Below, piece after piece: positions 1-9,861 of a stretch of 64,000 bases of DNA (the stretch's first letter is position 1; each line of letters opens with the position of its first letter). The notes under the pieces are model-generated. The model was not told where the DNA came from and did no database searches. It saw nothing but the letters and a program-made list of their open reading frames with translations. A program made the translations under genes and the position numbers. The DNA lies in NCBI GenBank assembly GCA_949130495.1, contig OX422211.1, positions 340,013,504-340,077,503 of the forward strand, written 5' to 3'. The stretch comes from Sambucus nigra. Its lineage: Eukaryota > Streptophyta > Magnoliopsida > Dipsacales > Adoxaceae.

Positions 1-842
1 AAAAGTTGGCACAATATGAATCTGCAGCTTCATCCTCTACTGCCTTGGTACCGGTCATCGATGAAGGATTCTCATTCTTAGAGGTTGAAAACGCCAAATT
101 AAGGCAAGAATTGGATACTTTAAGAAAGTCTGGTGTTTCTGCTACTGCTCGGGGACGAGGAAGAGGTTCTCGTGGGCGAGGAAGAGATGCCCAGGATGTT
201 AACGAGGAACGAATCACTTCAGCTGCTCGGGAACGATCAAGAACTCCTCGTAATATTGAAGAAGCTCGTACTCTGTCAACATTGGAAACTCAAGCGTACC
301 AGTTGAACGCAAAAGATCAGGCTTTGTCTGAGATGTCCAAGAAAATCCTGACTTTGGAAGATCAACTTACTGCAACGAAGTCAGCTTTACATACCAAGGA
401 CCTTTTCACCAAAAACCTTCATGAATAATTGGATAGATTAACCTTCCAATTCCATAAACAGCCCAGGGAATTTTGGAATGCAGGCTATAATGAGGCCCTT
501 TATCACTTGGATTCTTGTATTGAAAATGCCAATAATGAAGGTTATAAACAAGGCTGGCTAAATGCCATATGTGTATTAAAGCTCGAGCAAGGACATTTTT
601 TGTGGTACTACTATGAGCCTGGAGTGCTTGACTTGCCTGTGCCACCTTTCAAGTTGGACATGGAATGGATACCTGCTCGCGCCATTCCTCGGAGCTTGAT
701 TGCGAATTATCTTGGTGACTATAACCTTCATTCTCAAATTGACGTATCTCGTCCTAAGCATCTCTTGGATACTCCTTCAGTAATGAATGTCAGAATGTTG
801 AAGGACTTGAATTTTATCAATTCTCCTCAGACATTAAAATGA
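1..842 (+). pseudogene. Antisense extra ORF (aORF) of a Tat/Retand-type retrotransposon, left-truncated
   Basis: An open frame enters from the left edge with no ATG seen and runs to TGA at 840-842, broken by one in-frame TAA at 426-428. The part before the stop has a heptad-like segment (FLEVENAKLRQELDTL), an Arg/Gly-rich stretch (RGRGRGSRGRGR) and a second coiled-coil-like segment. The part after it is a compact region rich in Trp and Tyr (REFWNAGYNEALYHLD). It lies downstream of, and opposite to, the gypsy pol remnant at 2228-4048. Tat/Retand elements are known to carry extra ORFs between pol and the 3' LTR, sometimes antisense. Assignment to that class is inferred from position and strand; I do not recognise the protein family and its function is unknown. 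The TAA is one C-to-T step from CAA, so this copy is probably dead. Confidence 0.55.
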
Positions 843-1454
843 CCCTCCTGCTGGTGAGGAACCTGTATCAAAGGCTGAAGGGAAAAACCAATAGAATAGG
901 ATTTTCAATGTAATAGTTAGCACACATTTGTAATTTATTTTTAATTTTAATGAAAGACTTTCATTTTCTGTTTGCAAATCTGTATTGCTTATTCTCTTGT
1001 GCCTGTTAAACACTTTATATTTGTGCATATGTATCTGTTAAAAAGATAACAATATTGTGTTGTTCATCAACCAACTTAGTAATAAAAATTGCAAGTATCA
1101 ATGTTGCTCAATCACTTAGTAATAAAGTAATGAGTATAAAATGTTTAAAATGTTTCCAACCAACCAAGGTTGTTTAATTGTGTTTGTCGACTAACTACAG
1201 TTGATGGGTTTTTATCCCAGACCAACCATACTTGGTAAATTTTTTTCATAAAATGTGTCCGACCAACCAAGGTCGATAATTTATCCTCGTCGACCAACTA
1301 CAGTTAGTGGGTTTTGATCACCGACCAACTATACTTGGTTCAGTTTGGAATTTTCTGTATTTTCTGGAATGGTTTTTCCTTCCGACCAACATAAGTTGGC
1401 CTATTTTGTTTCTTAATCAACCAAAATTGGCAATTTAAGAATGTTGTTTTTGCC
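843..1454. repeat. Non-coding retroelement 3' region with dispersed CCAAC...GTTGG dyads
   Basis: AT-rich and without credible coding capacity. From about 1070 it carries a recurring small dyad built from a CCAAC-like half, a 3-4 base spacer and a GTTGG-like half (for example near 1160, 1258, 1383 and 1420), in diverging contexts. The same dyad is present in the regular 136-bp repeats that follow, so this looks like a decayed extension of that array. Confidence 0.45.
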
Positions 1455-2110
1455 CTTTTACCAATCAAAGTTGGTCGTGGGTTTGAACTATTGCCTCCTA
1501 ACCAAAGGAGTATATTTTGTTCTCGCCCTATTACCAACTGAAGTTGGTCGTGGGTCCAAACTGTTAGGTTCTTTCGAACTATCTTGTCCACAATCTCTTT
1601 TACCAACCGAAGTTGATCACGCAAGTGTACGCCTCCTAACCAAAGGAGTATAATTTGTTCTCGCTATTTTACCAACCGAAGTTGATCACGCTCGAACTAT
1701 CAGGTTCTTTCGAACTATCTTGTCCACAAGCTCTTTTACCAACCGAAGTTGATCACGCAAGTGTACGCCTCCTGACCAAAGGAATATAATTTGTTCTCTC
1801 TATTTTACCAACCGAAGTTGATCACGCTCGAACTATCAAGTTCTTTCGAACTATCTTGTCCACAAGCTCTTTTACCAACCGAAGTTGATCACGCAAGTGC
1901 ATGCCTCCTAACCAAAGGAGTATAATTTGTTCTCGCTATTTTACCAACCGAAGTTGATCACGCTCGAACTATCAGGTTCCTTTGAACTATCTTGTCCACA
2001 AGATCTTTTACCAACCGAAGTTGATCACGCAAGTGTACGCCTCCTAACCAAAGGAGTATAATTTGTTCTCGCTATTTTACCAACCGAAGTTGATCACGCT
2101 CTAACTATAT
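1455..2110. repeat. 136-bp tandem repeat, about 4.8 copies
   Basis: The anchor CTCTTTTACCAACC, with small changes, starts at 1595, 1731, 1867 and 2003, an exact 136-bp period; a more diverged copy precedes it from about 1455. Each unit contains two half-units sharing TTTTACCAACCGAAGTTGAT, followed either by the segment with CCTCCTAACCAAAGGAG or by the segment with TCGAACTATC. The array sits just downstream of the minus-strand pol remnant. Tandem repeats in the region between pol and the 3' LTR are known in Tat/Ogre-type elements and can seed satellites. Confidence 0.85.
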
Positions 2111-2227
2111 CAGTGTAGTGTAGTGTATCACACTAGTATTCCCCGAAAAACTTTCAAACAAAGGAGAGAAAAAATTGTGAAACATCATCGTTTTATTCAT
2201 GTTGATGGAACTGCTGTACATTTTACA

Positions 2228-4048
2228 TTACTGATAATACTTGCGAAGGTGTTCAGCATTCCAAGCATTCTTGAATTCCTTTCCTTCTAGAGTTGCTATT
2301 CGGTAAGTTCCTGATCGAACAACTTCTGTAACTCGGTAAGGTCCATGCCAGTTTGCTTCCAATTTATTGTGCTTCTGAATGACCTTCTTTAGCACATAAT
2401 CTCCTTCTTTTAAATCGCATTTATTCACCCTTTTGTTGTAGAACAGAGTTGTTCGTTGTTGATAATCAGCATTCCTAATGGCTGCCTCTTCTCTAACCTC
2501 CTCGAGCATATCAAAATCCAGTCTTCTCATTAAGTCACTAACTGGGGAATTGAAATTCAGCACTCTGTGTGTTGGTAGACCTAACTCGGCAGGTATTACA
2601 GCCTCACTTCCAAATGCCAGCATATATGGTGATTCTCCAGTCGCTGCTCGGGGAGTTGTTCGGTAAGCCCACAATACTGACTGTAGCTCATTAATCCAAT
2701 TTACTTTAGCCTCATTTAACCTCTTCTTCAAACCATTTAATAATGTTCTATTCGTCACTTCAGTATGTCCATTGCTTGAAAGATGGCCAGGTGCTGAATG
2801 AACCTTCAAAATGTTTGACTGATGACAATAGGCGGCAAACTCCTCGTTATCAAATTGTGTTCCATGGTCTGTGATGAAGGCATGAGGGAGGCCATATCGG
2901 CAGATGATATTCTTCCAAACGAATTGGTATACCTTCTCGTACGTCATATCAATAAGTGGCTCAGCTTCTACCCACTTAGTAAAATAATCCACTGCCACGA
3001 CGAGGTACTTGAATCTTCCTCGGGTCGTTGGCAGGGGTCCAACCAAATCCATTCCCCACATGTCAAAAGGACAAGGGGAAGTTATGGGTGTCAACAATGC
3101 TTGTGGAGTTCGTCGAATTGAGGAAAAACGTTGGCACTTGTCACACTTCTTGGCATATGCTATACAATCAGCCCTCATCGTCGGCCAGTAATATCCTTGC
3201 GTCATTACTCTTTGCAAAAGTGTCTGACCTGCTACATGAGCTCCAAAGGACCCTTCATGGATCTCTTCAATCAATTCTTTCACCTCGGAGGGATGTACAC
3301 ATCTTTGCAAACCTGCCATAATTCCTCGTCTATACAAAACACCATTAGTTAGTACATACCGAGCAGCTTTAAACTTTAATTTCTTGGCAGCGATCTTATC
3401 CTCCGGTAATTCTCCTTCCTCGACATATGCCCTGATGGGATCCATCCAAGATGGTCCTAAATCAAGGGAAATAACATTCATCGTCAGGTTTTCATCTATG
3501 CTCCGACTTTCTAGTACTTCAATTGGTATTGTTCTTCGCAGCTCGGTACGAGTAGCTGATGCTAGTCGGGCCAGTGCGTCTGCTCGTGCATTCTCTATTC
3601 TTGGTATTCTGATTAACTGAATCGCATCAAATTCTGCCAATTACTCCATCACCTTGGCATGATACTTGACCATTAATTCTCCTTTAACTGCATATGCTCC
3701 CATCATTTGATTCACAATCAATTGAGAATCACTGAATACCATCACTTGTTGCACTTCCATAATCTTTGCTAAATTAAGACCTGCTATCATGGCCTCATAC
3801 TCAGCCTCATTATTGGAGGCTTTGAATTGGAATCGTAAGGCATATTCCATGTCAATCTCGTCTGGGGTGTTCAAAACAATTCCTGCCCCACAACCTGTTG
3901 TGCAAGATGAGCCATCTACATATAATCTCCATATGGGTATCCCGTCTTCAAATTCCTTATCTAATAGAGTTCATCGGTGAAATATTTGTTGCTTCCTTTC
4001 ATCCTCCCTGGCACTTTTCGTTCCTCGTAGACCATCTCTTCTCGACTA
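2228..4048 (-). pseudogene. Ty3/gypsy Tat/Retand pol remnant: archaeal-type RNase H and integrase
   Basis: The minus-strand frame reads an RNase H of the second, archaeal-like type found in Tat elements: YVDGSS near 3915, NNEAEYEAMIAGL near 3800, FSDSQLIVNQ near 3730 and ADALARLAS near 3570 supply the acidic residues. The integrase follows, with an HHCC zinc finger (3310-3140, ending CDKCQRF) and catalytic blocks WGMDLVGP (about 3045), ITDHGTQF (about 2860) and TEVTNR (about 2755), then a C-terminal domain ending AEHLRKYY at 2228. Integrase would insert element cDNA into the host genome. The copy is broken by TAA at 3641-3643 inside RNase H and by a frameshift near 3965. Reverse transcriptase, protease and gag are missing, because homology stops at about 4048 where an unrelated LTR fragment begins. 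Not functional. Confidence 0.9.
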
Positions 4049-4062
4049 TTCATCCCCCCTAG

Positions 4063-4482
4063 AAAATGACCAAAATGCCCTTTTGGATTGTCTATTCATT
4101 TCGAAATGACCCGAGACTCAAAATTAACATTGAAATAGACTTTTCTGACTATTTCGAACCTTCCAGACGCAACGACGCAGTCGAAATAACTATAAGGTCG
4201 ATAGAAAATAAATTTCCTTTTTAATTTAATAAATTAGTCCCGACACGTCTCATATCGCGTCTGACTAAAAATTCAAATTACCAAATTTATATCACACCGT
4301 CATATCAATGACATCACATTCATATATTACCTAAATATCTTTAAGTAATATTCAGAATCATCCATTTTAGTATCCACAATCAGGATAAACCCCAAATAAA
4401 TTAATTAATAATAAAATTCAATTAATCCATTAGTTTAAAATATAACCCATTTTAAAAGTCATAAAAATTACGGGGTATTACA
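4063..4482 (-). mobile_element. Diverged LTR fragment related to the Tekay-type LTRs
   Basis: This stretch aligns by eye with the terminal 400 bases of the LTR ending at 9819: shared blocks include an ACCAAAAT.CCCTTT block, TGACTAT.TCGA.CCTTCC, a G-T-CCC...CGTCTCA block, and the terminus CGGGGTATTACA at 4471-4482. Divergence is clearly larger than between the two intact LTRs. The other LTR end is absent and the fragment abuts the Retand pol remnant, so it is a truncated relic of an older related insertion. No flanking duplication was found. Strand follows that of the intact element. Confidence 0.65.
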
Positions 4483-5174
4483 ATTTATACCCTTAGTTAT
4501 ACTCATTTAAAACTCATTTTAGAAATAAACACATAACTCCACCTCCACCCCACCTACCCCACCCACCGGAATCCCCGTCGGAAGGCTAAAATCCTCGTCG
4601 GATTGTTCTCTCTCCTCGTTTCTCTCTCTTCGTGTATTTCATTCATTTTTTTGGTCCGCGTCAGCGACACCATCGGCAAACGTGGGAGAAGAAGGCTTTT
4701 AGTTGGAAAAAATATCGTGTTCGCTGAGAAAAATGGAATTTTCGCGAGAAAAAATGTGGATTTTAGTGAAATACTAAATTTATCGATTTCGATTTTTTGT
4801 CAAAAAATACTAAATATAGATATTGTTGAATAGATCTGGACGAGTAGATTTCAAATATATAAATTTTGTGAATTTTGGATTTATAGTTTTGAAGTTATGG
4901 ACTTTTACAAATTTGATTTTTTTTTTTTTGTATGAGTTGTTTAATTGGTATTTTGGTTATTTTTAATGGTATTTTTAATATAAAAACTAAATTTATAAAA
5001 TTATGTAAAGTATTTTATGTTTATATAGTTTAAGTTAGATAGGGCTTTTTTCCCAAATGACTTTTTGTTTTTAAGGACAAAGAGAGGAGGTGATAAATGC
5101 ACATACAAAATGAGTAAGAGAGCATGCATGTAATTAACGAGTGTACAATAGAGACAATTGACCTTAAGAAGCAA
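4483..5174. other. Intergenic DNA upstream of the KH-like gene
   Basis: AT-rich sequence with a C-rich tract at about 4527-4563 and a run of T near 4917-4929. It probably contains the gene's promoter-proximal region. I see no coding sequence, RNA gene or recognisable element in it. Confidence 0.5.
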
Positions 5175-5183
5175 TATATATAT
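5175..5183 (+). promoter_or_regulatory. Candidate TATA box of the KH-like gene
   Basis: TATATATAT about 30 bases upstream of a plausible transcription start (around 5210) and about 125 bases before the first GT donor. This is inferred from position only. Confidence 0.4.
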
Positions 5184-5209
5184 GCTTTTAACAATAAGGG
5201 TTCCTCCGA

Positions 5210-5308
5210 TCCGAATCATCGACATCGCGGCGCGCGAAATCGGATTGCCGGGCGTTCTCAGGCTTCCAACCGCCTCAGGCCCTTAAGCCCCAACCTCAAC
5301 TTCGCAAG
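5210..5308 (+). other. Likely non-coding exon 1 (5' UTR) of the KH-like gene
   Basis: A less AT-rich stretch ending CGCAAG with donor GTAATA at 5309. It contains no ATG, so translation would start in exon 2. The 5' end is estimated from the TATA-like motif. Intron 1 would be 5309-5404 with acceptor TTATTTATAG. Confidence 0.4.
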
Positions 5309-5404
5309 GTAATAACATCCTCTTCTCTCCCTTTGTTTCTTCCTTTCTAAGCCTTAGTAATGTATTTGTGTAATTAATGTATTGTAATTGCGTGTTATTT
5401 ATAG

Positions 5405-5482
5405 ATGGCTTCAAAGGATGATCCCAATCCCAAGTCCACTGAAGCACTAGTGCTGGGTGATGAAAATGCATCTCTCCCAAAG
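5405..5482 (+). CDS. Exon 2 (first coding exon), residues 1-26
   Basis: Starts with ATG immediately after acceptor TTATTTATAG and ends CCAAAG before donor GTAAAT. It encodes MASKDDP followed by a short acidic/polar stretch. This ATG is the first in the predicted transcript. It looks like a duplicate of exon 3: both begin ATGGCTTCAAA and encode MAS(K/N)DDP, and both are preceded by an intron ending in a near-identical GTTATTTAYAG. Confidence 0.65.
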
Positions 5483-5596
5483 GTAAATGCCTAAACCGTT
5501 TCTTTGTCCCCATTGGTATTATTAGTATTTGTGTTTATGTCTCCGTATATTGTTTATTGGTCACAGTCATGGTTTTTGATTGCCTGTTATTTACAG

Positions 5597-5665
5597 ATGG
5601 CTTCAAACGATGATCCCGAGTCTAGCGAAGCAACAGTAAAGGGTAAAAATACATTTCTCGCAAAG
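5597..5665 (+). CDS. Exon 3, residues 27-49, duplicate of exon 2
   Basis: Acceptor TTATTTACAG at 5587-5596, donor GTAAAT at 5666. Encodes MASNDDPESSEATVKGKN and a few more residues. It also begins with ATG, so skipping exon 2 would leave a usable start. Phase 0 on both sides, so either exon can be included or skipped without shifting the frame. Confidence 0.65.
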
Positions 5666-5773
5666 GTAAATGATCCTAATTAGTATATAACTTTTTTTGC
5701 TTTGTTCACGTTGATTGGTAAGGATGTTACGTTTCTTTGTGTATTTGCTAAGGAGATATCCCTTGTTCTGCAG

Positions 5774-5896
5774 GCTCGTGTTAAGAAGCGTCCCCGTTGT
5801 GAGTTTTTTCCCATCCCTGATGAGAAGGTCTCTCTCATCTTGGGCCCAAATAACGAAGCCATCATAGCTGTCTCCTGCAAGGCAAAAGCAATCATT
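5774..5896 (+). CDS. Exon 4, N-terminal part of the KH-like domain (residues 50-90)
   Basis: Acceptor TTGTTCTGCAG, donor GTATGC. The peptide begins ARVKKRPRC and contains FFPIPDEKVSLILGPNNEAI. The pattern I-P-x-x-x-V-x-x-I-L-G-P-N-N-E-A-I matches the KH GxxG loop and its flanks, except that the second glycine is asparagine (GPNN). In KH domains this loop contacts nucleic acid, so binding could be altered. Confidence 0.65.
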
Positions 5897-5997
5897 GTAT
5901 GCCTTTTTTTTTCTCTTTCACTGGGTTGAAGAAGAAAAACAAGTATACTTGCTAATTGATTTAATATCCGAGATTTTTACACACAAATTCGATACAG

Positions 5998-6108
5998 GGA
6001 ATTTCGCAACACTGTGTGAAGGGACAGGGATATAGGATGGTGAACCTAATGGGTGGTAAGGATGAGGTCAGTATAGCTAGAGAGATGATCAAGGAACTCC
6101 TTAAACAG
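5998..6108 (+). CDS. Exon 5, C-terminal part of the KH-like domain (residues 91-127)
   Basis: Acceptor CGATACAG, donor GTTTGT. Contains YRMVNLMGGKDEVSIAREMI followed by KELLKQ, a good match to the last strand and helix of a KH domain (V-x-I-x-G-x-x-x-x-V-x-x-A-x-x-x-I). The next intron (6109-6498) is AT-rich and ends TTTAATTAG. Confidence 0.7.
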
Positions 6109-6498
6109 GTTTGTTTTCACCTTTCACTTTTTCTTTTAATCGAGTTTCACATCAAAGTCATATAGTATTAATTTTCTATTTTAACTTAAAATTCAACTAT
6201 TTTGTCTTTTAATCCCTACTGATACTCAATTTGCAACACAACAGTTCATGATTCGCTACATGAACTGTATTGATTGAGTAATGAATTGCAAAATGTACCG
6301 TGAACCGAATATTAATAGTGAATGATAAGATTTTGACAACTACGGTAATGTGTGTAAAACCCTTTGCGTTCTTAGAGCTGTTGGCCCAAGGGCTTATCCT
6401 TTTTCTTTTATTCTCCTTTTCTAACTATGTCCATTGTTTCTTTCATGAATAAATTGGGACTAATATTTTTCAGTTGTGTTTGATTTTTCTTTAATTAG

Positions 6499-6849
6499 CC
6501 TCCAAAGTTAGCAACACCTCCACCTCCACCTCCACATCCACGCGAGCCAGCTGTTACCGTCTCCTCCATGTTGGATACTTTTCATCCACCTCTACCAGGC
6601 TCCTACCGTGGCCCTCCACTTCAAGCTCAGCGCTCGGATAATGCACCACCTCCTCTGCATTCTATTGTCGATCCACCCTGCCAGAATTATGGTCCAGGAT
6701 TGTACTATTCTCCATCCCCACCCCCACCCCGACCCCGACCCCAACTTATGTTGGATGCTTTTCGTCCACCTCTACCAGGCCCCTGCCGTGGCCCTCCTCT
6801 TCATGCTCAGGGCTCGGATAATGCACCACCTCCTCTGCATGCAACTATG
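6499..6849 (+). CDS. Exon 6, 5' part: proline-rich repeats 1-2 (residues 128-244)
   Basis: Begins with Pro codons after acceptor TTTAATTAG. Repeat 1 (residues 151-210) opens MLDTFHPPLPG and contains GPPLQAQ, SDNAPPPLH and DPPCQNYGPGLYY; repeat 2 opens MLDAFRPPLPG at residue 211. The frame is cut after the ATG at 6847-6849 by the retrotransposon, inside repeat 2. Such Tyr/Pro-rich low-complexity tails are common in RNA-binding proteins. Confidence 0.75.
6845..6849. repeat. Target-site duplication, left copy (CTATG)
   Basis: CTATG immediately precedes the LTR terminus TGTGACACC at 6850 and matches exactly the CTATG at 17668-17672 after the other LTR. Five-base duplications are typical of Ty3/gypsy integrase. 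Confidence 0.95.
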
Positions 6850-9819
6850 TGTGACACCCCGACTAATTAAATACCGGGTAGCTACTCCTTTATAAAATTA
6901 ATTCAAAATGCCAAGTTGGCTCAGTTAATAGCATCACTGTCGAAAACATTTTAATATTACTAACCACCTAGTATTTAAAAAGCAAGTTGCCAAATTTTAA
7001 TTAAGTCTGATTAACATGCAACAAAAGTAATGAAGAAGTAAATAACACCATTCACCATACTGAAGTAAAATAAATAACCATCACAATAGAGTAAATAAAG
7101 TCTAGAGGAAAAACTCCTCACCACAATCCCACAACTGAAATAAATAAACTGAAAGAATACATGCTAAAGTCTGAAAACTGAAATGTAAAAGATGTCTCTA
7201 AATAAATGGGCAACATGCCCTACAACTGATAGATAGTGACTCTGGAATCCAAAGAGATAGAAGCGTCTACATGAAAATCCCTGTAGCTTCCACAAGCAGC
7301 TACAGCTCGTCACCTGAATGAGTACCTATGCTTGGTGTCCTTGTGGCTGGGCACCTAAAAAGGTTTTACAAGAAAAAGATTTGAAAAGCAAACGGGTCAG
7401 AGCCCGAATGTGGAGTTATATTTTAAAAACCTGCAAGTGCTTTAAAAACATTTAAAACATTAAATGCAAAGTACATGTTAGGACGTGCACTCACATTATA
7501 TTCTCACCACTCCTCTAACTGTGCACTCCTAACGCAAGTACCCATCTATAACTACCCATACTACTAGCTAAGTGACAACATAACTAGCTAGACTGCCAAA
7601 GGTCCTGCCCATAATACTTGGTTACATCTACATAATAATGCTCGTAATTAAATAGGGGTTTAACGTAAACTCAGATACTCAATATGCGAGATATATAACT
7701 ATCAGTTAACTCGTTATATTTCTCGAAAACAATACCGTAATATATTTATACAACATTAACATGAAGGTTTCCCGTTAAATAAAATGTATATTATTCACAT
7801 CATAAATATACGATACAAGCACCCCGCAATCTAAACTATGGTGCACACATACTCTGCTATCCATCCCGGTACATCACGTACATAAGGATCACATATTCCG
7901 AATCTCTCAGGAATAGTTCAGATAACACAAATCACAAATAGTGGAGGCGAACACTGTCACCATCACATGGGTCACGCACATACCTACGCTCACATGATCA
8001 TGCCGACTTATTAATATAACAATAAGTCCTTCTATGACCTATGTTCATCAAGGTACCAGTCTATATCCCCCCCGTAGGCACACAAGGATTAGAGGGTCCT
8101 AAGCGAACGTAACCTCCCGTGATAGCAAGTATGGTAGGTATGTCATACAAACAATCCATATACCAAAACTAAGTAAACACACATCTTAGTAATACCGTAT
8201 TTTAATCGTAGTACATATCGCATGCTCGTACTAGTTTATACTTATCATGATTCATACTATTCCGGTTTGTAATTATACGCGTCATAATTATCTCACGTCA
8301 TAGTAGACACTCACGTCTCAACCCAAACCGTCCATGTAACACACTCTCGTATGTAAGTTCCTTCTCATAAATACCCAAATGTACCAAACCTATCACTACA
8401 TCATCATTGGAAGGTTAACTATATCCTCGAACAAGTTTACGGAACTCCAAAAGTCAAAACAGTCCAAAAAGTACCAAACTGCCAGCTCGTTAGAAGTCTC
8501 GTTCGAACGAGGCTTCGAACGAGTTTGGACTGTCAGGTCGTTAGAAGTCTCGTTCGAACGAGGCTGTTCGAACGAGATCCCAGTTCGTTCGAACGAACTG
8601 TCCCTTCTAACGATATCTCGTTCGAACGAGATATCGAACGAAATCCCTACTCGTTAGAAACGACTGGTCTACTCGTTAGAAGCTCGTTCGAACGAGTTCG
8701 TTCGAACGACCTGGGGGCTGCTTCTAACGAGCTACCAATTTCGGCCCAGAAATTTTCCTAAATCGTTTTTCACCATTTTTACTCCTCAAACCTCTTCTAA
8801 AATTCGTTCCTACAATATATTGAGTTCTCTAATCATCCTCAAACATGCCAAGGTGTTATACTAACATCATTAAAGGGTTTAATACCTTCTAAACATCATT
8901 AAATCACGAATTTCTACATAAGTTCCCAATTTTCTTCAAGAACATAAACCCTAGGTTCTTCTCATCAAAATTTCCCAGATTTTAATCCGTTTATACATCA
9001 CATAGATATGAAATCTCTGAATTAAATCTTCCAAACAAATTCTACATGCAAACCTATCCCAGAATTAAACAACAATCTTCCAATTTCATGGGTTTTCTTT
9101 TAACTCTTATATAAGATTGATTAACCATGTTTCTAACATGGAAAAAGCATTCACTGCATAAGGAATGTAATTTAAATCACTTGCCTTGGTTTGATTCCGG
9201 ATTTGGTGTTGATTTGATGAAGAATTTCTGCAGAATTTCTTCTCTCCAAGCTTCCTCTCTAATGGTGGCTAGGGTTTGATTTGGGGAAACTTAGAAAACC
9301 TAAATGATAACCTACGTAGCTTTCTAGGTTAATATTGGTTGGTTATGGGCTTAGTGGGCCAAATTCCACATCAGATTTACATCTCCAATTTTCGTCACTT
9401 TTAATTCCTCAAAATATAAAATTACCAAAATACCCTTTAAGTTGCCGGTATGGCCTAAAAATACCCCGGGACCCAAACTATACCCCCGGCTAGTGTTTTC
9501 TGACTATCTCGACCCTTCCGGACGCGTTGGCACACTCAAAATGACCATACGGATTATAGATTTTAAAATTCACTTTTATTATCCAATTATTATACCGTGA
9601 CGCGGCGGTCCCACGCGTCTCAACAAAATTTCTAAAATGCCGTATATAAATCTCACGACAAATTTTATAATACCAAATACATATATCATCATATATACAC
9701 ATAATCAAATACCAATTCACATCACATTAGTATTTATAACCCGGATTAATTATCAATTAATACGCATTTTAATTAATTAATCCCAAAAATAAATATAGCC
9801 AAAAGTACGGGGTATTACA
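6850..9819 (-). repeat. 3' LTR of the chromovirus
   Basis: 2,970 bp, same length as the copy at 14698-17667 (constant offset 7,848). On the plus strand it runs TGTGACACCCCG to CGGGGTATTACA. It is preceded on the minus strand by the PPT. It contains the palindrome cluster at 8498-8709. Short open frames seen around 8379-8761 run across the palindromes and are not genes. Confidence 0.95.
8498..8709. repeat. Cluster of TCGTTCGAACGA palindromes in the 3' LTR
   Basis: CTCGTTCGAACGAG occurs at 8498-8511, 8549-8562 and 8683-8696. A perfect 20-bp palindrome lies at 8581-8600, a perfect 26-bp palindrome at 8611-8636, and TCGTTCGAACGA at 8698-8709. All share the core TTCGAA. Separated half-sites (TCGTTAGAA / TTCTAACGA) lie between them. 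Function unknown; could be protein-binding sites or RNA hairpins in the transcript. Confidence 0.9.
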
Positions 9820-9833
9820 TACTTCCCCCCTAA
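9820..9833 (-). promoter_or_regulatory. Polypurine tract
   Basis: On the minus strand TTAGGGGGGAAGTA lies directly against the 3' LTR start (TGTAATACC). It would prime plus-strand DNA synthesis. It is 28 bases downstream of the gag-pol stop codon at 9862. Confidence 0.9.
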
Positions 9834-9861
9834 TAACTGAATTTCGTCCCGAAATTCGAAA

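Noticed and set aside
2478..3620. Plus-strand open frames across the Retand integrase
   Set aside because: They are antisense shadows of a frame with clear RNase H and integrase motifs.
4603..4833. 76-codon open frame upstream of the KH-like gene
   Set aside because: TTG start, low-complexity Ser/Leu then Lys/Asn-rich content in AT-rich DNA, no recognisable motif.
5124..5312. 62-codon open frame overlapping the predicted exon 1
   Set aside because: Its ATG lies upstream of the TATA-like motif and it reads through the GT donor; exon 1 is better taken as 5' UTR.
8379..8761. Open frames encoding SFER/SNE-type repeats in the LTR (also at 16373-16609)
   Set aside because: They merely translate the TCGTTCGAACGA palindromes and lie on the strand opposite to the element's genes.
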